A DNA stretch of 64,000 nucleotides from DATARH01 sp036268425 (GCA_036268425.1 DATAUE010000130.1:48373-112372); one strand, 5' to 3'. Counted from the first letter of the stretch, positions 1 through 8,865 are shown. Made by a program: numbers and translations. The notes: generated by a model not told the origin, from the sequence alone.

Positions 1-326
1 GTGATCGAAAATGCCGGTGTGCCGGAGACCAGCCGCAGGAACTGCGGCACGTCAATTTCGACGAGATCGCAGTAGGTTCCGGCGATGACCGTCGCACTGC
101 GCGGCATATGTTCCTCGATGATCGCCATCTCGCCAATGATACCGCCATCACGCACCGTTTCGAGGATCGTGCTGCCGCTGAAGACGCGCAGTGTTCCCTG
201 CCGTACAACATACATCGAACCGGCGTCGTCGCCCTCGTGAAACAGTACTTCCCCGGCTGTCAGCGTGCGAGTGCGGGCGTCACTGCAAGCGGCGAGAATT
301 TCTTCGACGGCGATGTCGTTTATCAT
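1..326 (-). CDS. Cyclic nucleotide-binding domain protein (3' end outside window)
   Basis: The gene starts at ATG 326 and runs off the left edge, so about 108 N-terminal residues are visible. They form one cNMP-binding beta-barrel: GEVLFHEGDDAGSMYVV near the start, then LRVFSG and DGGIIGEMAIIE, followed by PRSATVIA, which matches the phosphate-binding cassette (GE...RSATV) of Crp-type sensors. No DNA-binding domain is visible because the C-terminus is missing. Short alphaproteobacterial proteins of this kind often contain only this domain and serve as small sensors; a full Crp/Fnr regulator is equally possible. The ligand cannot be told from the sequence. It reads in the same direction as the DsbD-like gene but is separated from it by about 100 bp. 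Confidence 0.8.
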   Translation of the reverse strand, partial: MINDIAVEEILAACSDARTRTLTAGEVLFHEGDDAGSMYVVRQGTLRVFSGSTILETVRDGGIIGEMAIIEEHMPRSATVIAGTYCDLVEIDVPQFLRLVSGTPAFSI

Positions 327-427
327 GGCCGTTTCTTTTGCGCGGGTTAGGGTTCTCCGAACGATGACTCCCTGAGAATGGAGCATCGGAGGGCACAACC
401 GCAAGGTCGTAAACGGGCCAATGCTGT

Positions 428-2557
428 TCATATTTTACCAAGGGCCGAAAGAACGTTTGCTTCCGTCAGGATTTGCGGCAGCACGGTCGGCTCTCCATCG
501 GCGCCGTACAGCAGATAGAGCGGCACGCCGCTGCGGCCGAAGCGCTGCAGAAAAGCGGTGATGTCGGGGTCCTGCCGCGTCCAGTCGCCTTTCAGCGTAA
601 CGACGCGGCGATCGGCAAAGGCCCGGCGGATCGCGGCGCTGTCGAGCGTCGCCCGCTCATTGACCAGGCAAGTGATGCACCAGGCCGCGGTCAGATTGAC
701 AAAAACCGGCTGATGCTCGGTCGTCAGTGCGGCCAGCCGTGCCGTGCTGAACGGCTGATATCCCAACGCGTCTTTGGTTCCGGCAGAATTTGATGGTGCA
801 ACGCTGGGTTGGAGCAGTGCGGCGAGGCCAATCGCGGTTGCCAGACCTGCCGCCGCAAGACCGCTGCCGACATGGCGTCCCCTGGTGGCGGCGAACCGCG
901 TTCGCCCGTAAATCCACACGGCAAATCCGACCGCCACCAGACCGAGCAGCGCCGCGAACGCGCTGCCGGCGTCGATTTCCTGGATCAGCACCCAGACCAG
1001 CCACGCGACGGTGGCGTAAAGCGGGAAGGCAAGGATCTGCTTGAACCAGACCATCCACGCTCCAGGCCGTGGCAGCAGCCGCGCGATACCGGGTATCGCG
1101 CTCGCCAGCGCCAGCGGTGCAGCCAGGCCGCAGCCGAGCGCAACGAATATCGCCAGCGCGACCGGCGTCGGCGCCACCAGCGCGAAGCCGAGGGCGGCCC
1201 CCATGAATGGCGCGGTGCAGGGCGTCGCCACGACCGTTGCGAGGACGCCGGTGGCAAACGCACCGGCGAGTCCGCCACGCCCGGCAAAGCGATCGCCGAA
1301 CCCGGCAAGCCCGGCCCCGAAATCCGCCACCCCGGAGAGGCTGAGACCCATCGCAAACAACAGATACGCCAGCAGGCCGACCACGACCGGCGATTGCAGC
1401 TGAAACCCCCAGCCCACCGCCGCGCCGCCGCTGCGTAATATCAGCAAGACACTTCCGAGCACCGCAAAACTCAGCACGACGCCCGCAGCATAGGCACCGC
1501 CCTCGCGGTAACGTTCGGCGCGGTGTATCGATGTCGCGAGCCCCAGCAGCTTCAGCGAGAGCACGGGAAAGACACAGGGCATCAGATTCAGCACGAGGCC
1601 GCCGAGAAACGCCAGCAGCAGGGCCTGCCACGCTGCAATCGCTGATGCGTCGTCGAAGGCGACTGCTGCGACGGGAGTGGCGGCAATCGAATAGGCCCGC
1701 GCGGCGCCGTCGGCGCCGTGCAGGGTCAACACCCCGTCGAGGGTTGCGGGTTTGCCTGCGGCCGGTCCGGCCAGCCGCGGCATAATCAGTTCGAGGCCGC
1801 CATTGTGCGGTTTCTGGCGCGGCGTGGCGCCGGCATCGACGATATTCGCTTCGGTCGAAAAAAACGCCGCCGTCGGCCGGACAACGCCGGCCAGCGCCGC
1901 GGCCGGGAGGAACAGTCGCAACTCGTGCTCGGCGACCGCCATGCCGATTGCAAAGGGCGCGGCTTGCGGCAAGTGGCTGCGGGCCTGCGCGAACATCGTT
2001 GCCACGGCCGGATCGACCGGCGCCGCCGCGGTCCCGACCGGCAGGTCCAGCGTCAGCTTTGCTTCGCCCGGAATGCAGATTTCAGAGCACACCAGCCACG
2101 AGGCCGTGGCATCGATGCGCGGCGGTGGGGCGCCCGATTCGGGCGTTGCCGGAACTGAAATCGGCACCAGCAGATCGGCTGATCCGGCATAGCCGTAATT
2201 GCCGATGGTTCCGACGACAAAGCGCTCGGGGGCCGGCCAGTTGATGTCGCCGGCCGCGAAACCCGGCGGCAGGGTCCACTCGATCTGCGTCGGCAGCCCG
2301 GAATCGCCGGGGTTGCGCCAATAGATGTGCCAGCCCGCCGCGATGTCGACGTGTAGGTCGACCCACAGCGTGCCGCCGGGAGTCAGCGCCGGGGCATCGG
2401 CCACCAGGCGTGCCTTCACGGGGTCGAGCGCTTTCGGGCCGGCCGCCTGCGCCGAGCCGGCGGCGATGAGCAGCAACCCCACCAGCACGATCAACCTGCC
2501 GATAAACAAGCTCCAGTGCCCTCGCAGTGCCGCGCCAATGCAGCGGCTGCCGATCAT
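428..2557 (-). CDS. ScsB/DsbD-like protein-disulfide reductase
   Basis: A 709-residue inner-membrane thiol-disulfide transporter. It has a signal-like segment (residues about 18-38), a periplasmic N-terminal domain with a cysteine pair (C157 and C161, CSEIC), a polytopic DsbD/CcdA-type core with the two characteristic membrane cysteine motifs (NLMPCVFP with C328, and a later ATPCTAPF), and a C-terminal thioredoxin-like domain with WCITC (C627, C630) and a cis-proline region (SGVPLYLLY). The family moves electrons from cytoplasmic thioredoxin to periplasmic partners that keep proteins reduced, support cytochrome c maturation or resist copper stress. The large N-terminal domain is of the ScsB type rather than classical E. 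coli DsbD. No scsC- or dsbC-like partner is visible. The start at 2557 has no clear ribosome-binding site, so the first 15-20 residues are uncertain. Confidence 0.88.
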   Translation of the reverse strand: MIGSRCIGAALRGHWSLFIGRLIVLVGLLLIAAGSAQAAGPKALDPVKARLVADAPALTPGGTLWVDLHVDIAAGWHIYWRNPGDSGLPTQIEWTLPPGFAAGDINWPAPERFVVGTIGNYGYAGSADLLVPISVPATPESGAPPPRIDATASWLVCSEICIPGEAKLTLDLPVGTAAAPVDPAVATMFAQARSHLPQAAPFAIGMAVAEHELRLFLPAAALAGVVRPTAAFFSTEANIVDAGATPRQKPHNGGLELIMPRLAGPAAGKPATLDGVLTLHGADGAARAYSIAATPVAAVAFDDASAIAAWQALLLAFLGGLVLNLMPCVFPVLSLKLLGLATSIHRAERYREGGAYAAGVVLSFAVLGSVLLILRSGGAAVGWGFQLQSPVVVGLLAYLLFAMGLSLSGVADFGAGLAGFGDRFAGRGGLAGAFATGVLATVVATPCTAPFMGAALGFALVAPTPVALAIFVALGCGLAAPLALASAIPGIARLLPRPGAWMVWFKQILAFPLYATVAWLVWVLIQEIDAGSAFAALLGLVAVGFAVWIYGRTRFAATRGRHVGSGLAAAGLATAIGLAALLQPSVAPSNSAGTKDALGYQPFSTARLAALTTEHQPVFVNLTAAWCITCLVNERATLDSAAIRRAFADRRVVTLKGDWTRQDPDITAFLQRFGRSGVPLYLLYGADGEPTVLPQILTEANVLSALGKI

Positions 2558-2672
2558 ACAGGCAAATCGGGCGATCCGGGGGCGTTGCCTCGCCGCACCG
2601 GATGCGGAGGCAATGGCTCGTTGGCGGCGCCTGCGTTATCGTCCGCGGGAATTGGCAGCGGGAGAGGCCGCG

Positions 2673-4358
2673 ATGAGCGAAAATCGGACGCTTGCCGTCG
2701 ATATCGGCGGTTCGGGCATCAAGCTGGCAGTGCTCGATGCTCAAGGTCGGATGATCGGCAAGCGGGTGCGGGTCGAAACGCCGCCCAAGCCGGTCGCGCC
2801 CGAGGCGCTGACCGCGGTCATCGACGAGCCGGTGACAGAGATCGGGGCGTTCGACCGCGTGTCGGTCGGGTTCCCCGGTGCGGTGCGCGACGGGCGCATT
2901 CTGACGGCGCCCAATCTCGGGACGGAGTTGTGGGCCGGGTTCGATTTGCAGGCAGCCTTGGCGGCGCGCTGGGGCAAGCCGGTGCGCGTGATGAACGACG
3001 CCGACGTCCAGGGGTTCGGCGCCATCAGCGGGCAGGGCCTCGAAATGGTGCTGACACTCGGCACCGGCGCTGGCACGTCGATCTTTTACAATGGCCGGAT
3101 CATGCCGCACCTCGAACTGGCGCATCATCCGGTGCATGGCAAAAAGACCTATGACGACTATATCGGCCGGGCGGCGCTGGACAAAATCGGCAAGAAGAAG
3201 TGGCGTAAGCGGGTTGGCGAGGTGATCGACATTCTGCGGCGGCTGGTCAATTTCGATCACCTGTATCTCGGCGGCGGCAACGCGCGCGGGCTCAAGGACG
3301 ACCTGCCAGCCGATGTGACGGTGGTGCCGAACAGCGACGGGCTGACCGGCGGTATCGCGTTGTGGCGCGACACGGACGAACCGGCACGGCCCTTAGCAAA
3401 CGCGTCGGGCGCAAACGCGTCGGGGGTAAAAGCATCGGGGGCAAACGCATCGGGCGATCCGCTGACGATCATTGCGTCGCAGCCGAAGACGCCGCTGTCG
3501 TTTGAGGTGCCGGCGGATGCCTGCGACTGTCACGTTCATGTGTTCGGAAACGCGGCAGCATTTCCGTTCGCCGCGCGGCGCGGTTATACGCCGCCGCCCG
3601 CCAGCGCCGACGAACTCCTCGCGTTGCAGAACGCGCTGCACCTGTCGCGGGTCGTGATCGTGCAGCCAAGCGTCTACGGCAGCGACAATTCCTGCACTCT
3701 CGACGGCATGCGCCGGCTTGGAGCGCGGGCGCGCGGGGTCGCGGTGATCGACGGCGACACCTCGGAGGCGGCGCTCGATGATATGCACGAGGCCGGCATC
3801 CGCGGCGTGCGGGTCAATCTCGAAACCGCCGGCCAGACCGACCCCGATGCGGCGCGGCGCAACCTGATGGCGGCGGTGGATCGCATCGCGCCGCGCGGCT
3901 GGCATGTCCAGGTCTATACTCGCCTGTCGGTGATTGCGGAATTGCAGGAAATCGTGACGCATCTGCCGGTGCCGATCGTGTTCGACCATTTCGGCGGCGC
4001 CCAGGCGGCAGGTGGGGTAGAGCAGCCGGGGTTTGCCGCCTTGCTGGAACTGGTCCGGGCTGGGCACGCCTATGTCAAGATTTCGGCGGCCTATCGCAGC
4101 TCGTCGAAGGCGCCGGCTTATGGCGATGTCGCGCCTCTCGCCAAGGCGCTGATCGCGGCAAACTCGGATCGCATCGTCTGGGGCACCGACTGGCCGCATC
4201 CGCATCATGCCGCTCCTGGAGCGGCGCTCGACGATATCGCGCCGTCTTACGATATCGATGACGGGCTGGCGCTCAACCAGCTGGCGAACTGGACCGGCGA
4301 CGCCGCGATCCGCCGCAAGATCCTGGTGGACAATCCGGCCCGCCTTTACGATTACTGA
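2673..4358 (+). CDS. Fusion: polyphosphate glucokinase (ROK) + LigI-like amidohydrolase
   Basis: One uninterrupted frame of 561 residues. Residues about 5-232 are a ROK-type polyphosphate glucokinase: phosphate loop DIGGSGIK (10-17), catalytic-region VMNDAD (N108, D109), LTLGTGAGTSIF, and the PPGK-typical LELAHHP and NFDHLYLGGGNA. It would phosphorylate glucose using polyphosphate or ATP. Residues about 280-561 are a TIM-barrel amidohydrolase like 2-pyrone-4,6-dicarboxylate lactonase: metal motif DCHVHVF (H287, H289), FDHFGG and the C-terminal GTDWPHP. Between them lies a linker of four five-residue repeats (ANASG type). The ATG at 2673 follows GGGAGAGG at good spacing and matches the kinase N-terminus. 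The gene is divergent from the DsbD-like gene. An internal GTG at codon 279 could give a separate amidohydrolase. Each domain is clear; a single functional bifunctional enzyme is inference. Confidence 0.87.
   Translation: MSENRTLAVDIGGSGIKLAVLDAQGRMIGKRVRVETPPKPVAPEALTAVIDEPVTEIGAFDRVSVGFPGAVRDGRILTAPNLGTELWAGFDLQAALAARWGKPVRVMNDADVQGFGAISGQGLEMVLTLGTGAGTSIFYNGRIMPHLELAHHPVHGKKTYDDYIGRAALDKIGKKKWRKRVGEVIDILRRLVNFDHLYLGGGNARGLKDDLPADVTVVPNSDGLTGGIALWRDTDEPARPLANASGANASGVKASGANASGDPLTIIASQPKTPLSFEVPADACDCHVHVFGNAAAFPFAARRGYTPPPASADELLALQNALHLSRVVIVQPSVYGSDNSCTLDGMRRLGARARGVAVIDGDTSEAALDDMHEAGIRGVRVNLETAGQTDPDAARRNLMAAVDRIAPRGWHVQVYTRLSVIAELQEIVTHLPVPIVFDHFGGAQAAGGVEQPGFAALLELVRAGHAYVKISAAYRSSSKAPAYGDVAPLAKALIAANSDRIVWGTDWPHPHHAAPGAALDDIAPSYDIDDGLALNQLANWTGDAAIRRKILVDNPARLYDY
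3396..3455 (+). repeat. Four 15-bp tandem repeats encoding ANASG-type linker
   Basis: Units at 3396-3410, 3411-3425, 3426-3440 and 3441-3455 follow the pattern GCAAACGCGTCGGGN; the third is diverged (GTAAAAGCATCGGGG). They are in frame and encode ANASG-ANASG-VKASG-ANASG, a flexible Ala/Asn/Gly/Ser hinge exactly between the kinase and amidohydrolase domains. A multiple of three keeps the frame open when copy number changes. Confidence 0.95.
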
Positions 4359-4434
4359 CTCAACCTCTACGATCGCGACCCCGTAAACCGCCGCCGGTGC
4401 GGCCGCAGACCCGCATCGGGTGAGGCAGGACAAT

Positions 4435-5262
4435 GTGAAGACGCGGTTGCGGAGCCTGGTCGGGTTGTTGCTGCTTCTCGGGCTGACCGCATGCGGATCG
4501 GCGCCGTCATCGGTTCGGGCGGTGGGGCCAGCGGGCTTTCCTGACGATGTCCATATCCCGCCTTTTGCCCGCCTGCCGTATCAGCCGTTCTCGCGCGAAG
4601 CGGCGATCCAGATTGCGCTGCGGGAATGGCGGGCCTTTGGCCAGCCGGTTGTCATACCGAACACCGAACTGCCGTTCGACAACGAACGCGCCGAAGGCTT
4701 GTGGCAGCGAGTCGGCGAATACTGGTGGCTTGGCCTGCCGATGGGCACGCACGAACAGGGCTTCACCGGCATGCACGATGACAACGGGCGCGTCTTTGCA
4801 GCGACTGAAGACGGCAATTACGCTTGGTCGGCGGCGTTTATCGACTACGTCATGCGAATGGCGGGAGCGGGGCACCGTTTCCCTTACTCACCGACTCATT
4901 CCGACTATATCAACGCGGCGCGGCAAGGCGGTGCCGGGATAGTGATTGCGGCGATGCGCCCTGAGCAATATGCGCCGCAGCGCGGCGACCTGATCTGCAT
5001 GTCACGGACCCGCCGCCCGATGCGGTATGACGATCTGCCGACCGGACGTTTCCCCGGACATTGCGATATCGTCGTGGCGGTCAACCAGGGTTCGCTCGAC
5101 GTGATCGGCGGCAATGTCGATAATTCCGTGTCGATGAAGCACATCCCGGTGACAGCCGACGGCCATCTCGCCGGCCCCGACGGGGTCGTCGTCGACCCTG
5201 ATCACCCGTGGTTCGTCGTATTGCAGGTCCAGTACGATATCGGTGCCGCTCCCGTAGGCTAG
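4435..5262 (+). CDS. DUF2272 domain lipoprotein
   Basis: A secreted lipoprotein of 275 residues. GTG at 4435 is chosen because AGGCAGGA lies a few bases upstream; a GTG at 4420 would add five residues. The N-terminus is a lipoprotein signal (KTRLRSLVGLLLLLGLTAC), with the lipobox cysteine followed by GSAPS. The body matches the DUF2272 family: WRAFGQP near the start, WWLGLP, the conserved NYAWSAAFIDYVMR, a histidine-rich FPYSPTHSDYI, and RGDLICMSR with a later GHCDIVV. The Cys and His placement is reminiscent of NlpC/P60 or CHAP amidase folds, so a cell-wall role is possible but not shown. It ends one base before the convergent phosphatase gene ends, leaving no room for a terminator. Confidence 0.85.
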   Translation: MKTRLRSLVGLLLLLGLTACGSAPSSVRAVGPAGFPDDVHIPPFARLPYQPFSREAAIQIALREWRAFGQPVVIPNTELPFDNERAEGLWQRVGEYWWLGLPMGTHEQGFTGMHDDNGRVFAATEDGNYAWSAAFIDYVMRMAGAGHRFPYSPTHSDYINAARQGGAGIVIAAMRPEQYAPQRGDLICMSRTRRPMRYDDLPTGRFPGHCDIVVAVNQGSLDVIGGNVDNSVSMKHIPVTADGHLAGPDGVVVDPDHPWFVVLQVQYDIGAAPVG

Positions 5263-5859
5263 CTATCGCGTTGGGACGTTGAGCGCGGCGGTGACTTCGC
5301 GCTGGCGGCCACCGTCGATCATGGCTTCCTGGAAATAAGGCTCGCGGTCGAGCACCCGGCGATACACGGCGCTGGCGGCCGCGACAATGTCGCCGTTGCG
5401 TTCGAGGAGGTCGTCGCCGAGTTCCAGAATCCGCAGATTGGGCCAGGCGCGCGGGCGGATTTGCGCGACATGGTCCAGCACCTCGCGGGCTGTCCGGTCC
5501 GGGCTTGCCTGCGCCAGCATCAATGTCGCCGATGCGGTCGAGCGCGACACGCCGGCATGACAATGCACCAGCAGATGGCTGTCGCGGGTGGAAGTGAGGT
5601 CGCGTCCGAAAGTCAACAGCCGTTCGACATCGGCACGGGCGGGCGCCAGCTGGCCGGGTGTGGCGTCGATGATATCGTGAAAGCGCAACGCCAACCGCCG
5701 ATGCGGGGCGAAGTCGAAAAACTCGTGCAGTTCGGGATGGTCCGGATCGGTGATCGACAGGACGTGCGTCACCCCGGCGGCGCGGTGCTGGCCGAGTTCG
5801 GGAATGCCACAGATCGTTAGGCGGAAGGCGGGAAAGGCAGCTTGCATGCCGGGGACCAT
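5263..5859 (-). CDS. Tyrosine/dual-specificity phosphatase-like protein
   Basis: A 198-residue cytoplasmic protein with the cysteine-phosphatase signature HCHAGVSRS (HCx5R, matching the P-loop of protein tyrosine and dual-specificity phosphatases). An aspartate- and histidine-rich stretch (ALRFHDIID) upstream is where the general acid would be expected. Alphaproteobacterial homologues are annotated only as tyrosine phosphatase family proteins. The physiological substrate is unknown. ATG at 5859 is used; a second ATG four codons in is equally possible and neither has a clear ribosome-binding site. It is convergent with the DUF2272 gene, the two stops being adjacent. Confidence 0.8.
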   Translation of the reverse strand: MVPGMQAAFPAFRLTICGIPELGQHRAAGVTHVLSITDPDHPELHEFFDFAPHRRLALRFHDIIDATPGQLAPARADVERLLTFGRDLTSTRDSHLLVHCHAGVSRSTASATLMLAQASPDRTAREVLDHVAQIRPRAWPNLRILELGDDLLERNGDIVAAASAVYRRVLDREPYFQEAMIDGGRQREVTAALNVPTR

Positions 5860-6042
5860 AACACGACCCGCCGTTTACCGTCCGATCTCCTCCACGAATT
5901 CGCGGCAAACGTTGTTGACCGGACCGGAAGCCGGTGCATCCTTGGCCCGGGCGCGATGAGAGTTGATCGCGACGAGGGTCTTGCGCCATCGCGTTGAACG
6001 TGCCGCGCCCGGAAGCGTGCGACTGGCGGGGAGGGGTAGACG

Positions 6043-7464
6043 CTGTTCAAGAACCTGAAGCTCGGAACGAAGATATGCTCGGTCGTGCTGTGCCTGGTCC
6101 TCGTCGTCGCCGGGATCGGAACGGTCGGCATCGGCGGCATGCATGTTTATAATCAGCGGGTTCATCGCTTCGAACACGTCATGCGCGCAGCGATCGTCGG
6201 CGAGGAGGTAAAGGGCCTGGTCCTGCAGGTGCTGGTCGATTCCCGGGCGATTGCGATGGTCGGCGATAAGGAGCAGTCCAAAAAGCTCGCCGACCGGATC
6301 GAACAGAGTCTGGCGACGATGCGCCAGAAAATGGCCGCCTGGTCGGATTACAGCGATGCCAAGGATGCCGATCGGATGAAGCGAACGGTGGCGCATGCGA
6401 ATGACTTCATAAAGCGCCATACCGAGCTGGTGCGCCTGTCGCGCGAAGCGACGTTGCCGGAAGTTGCGCTTTACGCTTCTGCCGATAAGACCGAGGACAG
6501 CCGGGTAGCGCTGGACGCGGACTTGCAGGTATTGACCGATCTCGGCGCAGTGCATATGGGCCATGCGGCCGATCTGTCGCGTAAATTCTATTCGTTTATG
6601 CTTGTCCTGATGGCTTGCCTGGTGGCGGTCGGTGTTCTTCTCGGTCTTTTCGCGGTGTTTCTCGTCATTAGCCACATTGCCCGTCCGGTGGCGCGGCTGA
6701 CCGAACGCGTCGCCGAGAACACGCGGCGGGTTGCGATGGCGGCGACGCAGGCAAGCGCCGCGGTCAGCCAGGTCTCGGACGGCTCGAATGTCCAGCTAGT
6801 GGCGCTGCGGCACTCCGCCGCCGCGCTCGCGCAGAATACCGATGCGATTGCTGAGGTGGCGCGTTCGACGCAGCTTGCCAGCGAGCGCGCCAAAGAAGCG
6901 GCGGAACTGGTCGATAATGGGATCGACCGGATGAGCGCGATGCTCGACGTGGTCAACGCGATTGCCGAGAACAGCAGCCGGATCAGCCATATAGCCGGCG
7001 CGATTTCGCGCATCGCGAGCCAGACCAATATGTTGTCGCTGAATGCCGCGATCGAGGCGGCGCGAGCCGGCGAACATGGCCGGGGCTTTGCCGTGGTGGC
7101 CGAAGAGGTGCGCAAGCTCGCCGAAAATTCCGGCAACTTGGCGCAGGAGATTGCGGGCCTCAATCAGCGGGCGACCGAAGAAGCGCAACGTGGCGTCGCT
7201 ATGGCGCACGAAGTCAGCGGCAACATGCGGCAGATCGCGGAAGGTGTGCAGCAAAGCGACCGGCTGGTCGGTGCCATCGCCGCTGCGATGGAAGAGCAGG
7301 AAGCGACCGTCAAGGGAATCAATACCAACGTCGCCGATTTGACCCGGATTGGTCAGTCCAATGCCGCGGCGGCGGAGGAAATCACCGCAACAATGGTTGA
7401 TCTGTCCAAACTGACCGAACGCTCGCGCGTCGAAGTGGACGAGTTCCGTAAAGTCGGCTTGTGA
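6043..7464 (+). CDS. Methyl-accepting chemotaxis protein, apparent CTG start
   Basis: A transmembrane chemoreceptor of about 473 residues. The chosen start is CTG 6043, preceded by GGGGAGGGG at ideal spacing and an in-frame TAG at 6037; it restores the family-typical N-terminus (M)FKNLKLGTKI before the first membrane segment. A GTG at 6085 would cut that segment and remove its positive charges. After the first helix comes a roughly 150-residue periplasmic four-helix-type sensor region, then a second helix (FYSFMLVLMACLVAVGVLLG), a short HAMP-like link (ARPVARLTERV) and a long signalling coiled coil whose hairpin tip contains SQTNMLSLNAAIEAARAGE and GFAVVAEEVRKLAE. No recognisable che genes are nearby. 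The ligand is unknown. Confidence 0.88.
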   Translation: MFKNLKLGTKICSVVLCLVLVVAGIGTVGIGGMHVYNQRVHRFEHVMRAAIVGEEVKGLVLQVLVDSRAIAMVGDKEQSKKLADRIEQSLATMRQKMAAWSDYSDAKDADRMKRTVAHANDFIKRHTELVRLSREATLPEVALYASADKTEDSRVALDADLQVLTDLGAVHMGHAADLSRKFYSFMLVLMACLVAVGVLLGLFAVFLVISHIARPVARLTERVAENTRRVAMAATQASAAVSQVSDGSNVQLVALRHSAAALAQNTDAIAEVARSTQLASERAKEAAELVDNGIDRMSAMLDVVNAIAENSSRISHIAGAISRIASQTNMLSLNAAIEAARAGEHGRGFAVVAEEVRKLAENSGNLAQEIAGLNQRATEEAQRGVAMAHEVSGNMRQIAEGVQQSDRLVGAIAAAMEEQEATVKGINTNVADLTRIGQSNAAAAEEITATMVDLSKLTERSRVEVDEFRKVGL

Positions 7465-7491
7465 AGGTTCGCCGCCGTCGGCGGGGTAAAA

Positions 7492-7920
7492 TCAGTTTCT
7501 CTCGTAGTCGGCCACCGGTTCCTGATCCATGCCGTGACTGCCTGCGCTGCTGGTTGCGGCGCGATCCAGTGGCGCGGAGCGGTCGCGATCCGAGTTGCGT
7601 GGTGTCGATCCGTGATGTCCTGAGCCATGCCCTGAAGCGCGATGCTCTGCTGACACGCGGCGGCTGCCGCTTTGCTTGCGAATGCTGGGTGCGGGCTCCA
7701 CGATCGCCGGCTCCGCCGACGGGCCGGCGGCGGCGGAGCCGAGGCGCGCGGAGATATGTTGTACCAGTTGCTCACGCTGTCGTTGCGCCTGGTCGACGTC
7801 GTCCTTAAGGCTTTGGATCAGGCCGTAATTCTGGGCTCGTCGCGCGATATTATAGCGATCTCGCAATTCGCCGATCCGCTCGCAAAGCGCTTCCAGTTCC
7901 CGCCACTCGTATGACAGCAT
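7492..7920 (-). CDS. Small coiled-coil protein of unknown function
   Basis: About 142 residues starting at ATG 7920, which follows GAGG at good spacing; an in-frame ATG at 7947 would add nine residues but lacks such a site. Residues 1-60 are charged and heptad-like (EWRELEALCERIGELRDRY, then LKDDVDQAQRQREQLVQHI), consistent with an antiparallel coiled coil. The rest is low-complexity Ser/His/Arg/Ala sequence, probably disordered. I recognise no family. It faces the chemoreceptor gene tail to tail with about 25 bp between them. Confidence 0.6.
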   Translation of the reverse strand: MLSYEWRELEALCERIGELRDRYNIARRAQNYGLIQSLKDDVDQAQRQREQLVQHISARLGSAAAGPSAEPAIVEPAPSIRKQSGSRRVSAEHRASGHGSGHHGSTPRNSDRDRSAPLDRAATSSAGSHGMDQEPVADYERN

Positions 7921-8247
7921 CTGAACCTCATACAATTCGAGCGGCATTGTCGCATAAATTATCACAAAACTGTTAAACGCCGGCGGCGGTGCGGGTGACA
8001 TTAACCTTCTTATCGCAGCAACTCGCAATTTGCGCGGCCGGTCCCGTTTGTGACCCTCGGCGCCGGTGACGGATGAGATGCGCTTAAGTCACTGGCATGA
8101 GTGGCGGTCACCGGGAGAATCGAGCCTCGACTGTCACGAGTTCGAGATGATCACCAATGACGCCACCTGCGTCCCTGCCGAGCTCGGCGCCAAAAAGCTG
8201 AATCGAGGCCGAACGGGATATCGAACCCTTCGGCCTGATATCGAGCG
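7921..8247. other. 327-bp non-coding stretch with one stem-loop
   Basis: This interval lies upstream of the coiled-coil gene and downstream of the bactofilin gene, both on the minus strand. At 8206-8236 the arms AGGCCGAACGGG and CCCTTCGGCCT form a stem-loop with one bulged base, placed just after the bactofilin stop, so it may end bactofilin transcription, although a T-run is missing. A short open frame on the plus strand here has no codon-use or ribosome-site support. Nothing else is recognised. Confidence 0.4.
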
Positions 8248-8865
8248 CTAGTAGCCGCCGCGCGCGGTCGCCAGATCGCCTGCAAATTCGTCGCTGACCG
8301 AAATGTCGCCGGTGATTTGCCCGCCGCATTCGATTTCGAGCTGACCGTACCGAACCGTGCCAGTAATGCGGCCGCTGGCGCGGATCATCAAGCGCCGACG
8401 CACCGTCAGATTGCCCTCGAAGCGGCCGCGTACTTCAGCTTCATCGACCGAGGCCGAGCCTTTGAACAGGCCAGTCTCGGAAATGTCGATGTCGTTGCAA
8501 TTCTGTACGTTGGCCTCGAGGGTGCCTTCGATGATCAGCCGGTCGCATGATGTTACCTCGCCCGACAATATGATTTCGCGCCCGACGATCAGCTTGCGGA
8601 CATCAGATTCGCTGCGCCGCGGCGGCGGCGGTGCCGGCGGCAGAATCGCCGGGCGCTGGTTTGGATCAAGTGCCCTTGCAACTTCAATCGGAGCAGGCCG
8701 CGGCTGATCGGGAACGCGCGGCGGCACCGGCGCCGGCGGCCGCGTGAGCGGAGCGAGGTTGCTCGCGGGCGTCGATGCGCGCGCCGGCTTCATCGGAATC
8801 CCCAGATCGTCAGGTGTGTCCGACATCTTGCGATCCTCTGCCTCGGGTCTTCTCCGGGTGAACAT
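8248..8865 (-). CDS. Bactofilin
   Basis: A 205-residue polymer-forming cytoskeletal protein. The N-terminal 80 residues are proline-rich and disordered (many PAPVPPR-like runs). The core from about residue 90 is the bactofilin right-handed beta-helix, seen as regularly spaced glycine and hydrophobic turns: GREIILSGEVTSCDRLIIEG, LFKGSASVDEAEVRG, LTVRRRLMIRASGRITG, IECGGQITGDI. Bactofilins form membrane-associated filaments that locate cell-wall enzymes or organise cell shape. The start is either 8865 or an ATG 13 codons later that follows GAGGA, which is the better ribosome-binding site. The EI24 gene lies about 50 bp upstream on the same strand and may share its transcript. Confidence 0.9.
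   Translation of the reverse strand: MFTRRRPEAEDRKMSDTPDDLGIPMKPARASTPASNLAPLTRPPAPVPPRVPDQPRPAPIEVARALDPNQRPAILPPAPPPPRRSESDVRKLIVGREIILSGEVTSCDRLIIEGTLEANVQNCNDIDISETGLFKGSASVDEAEVRGRFEGNLTVRRRLMIRASGRITGTVRYGQLEIECGGQITGDISVSDEFAGDLATARGGY

Noticed and set aside
108..350. Short plus-strand frame at the left edge
   Set aside because: The opposite strand encodes a clear cyclic-nucleotide-binding domain; the plus-strand reading is only its shadow.
8066..8251. 61-residue plus-strand open frame between the coiled-coil and bactofilin genes
   Set aside because: No ribosome-binding site, no recognisable motif, and its C-terminal part coincides with a stem-loop after bactofilin.
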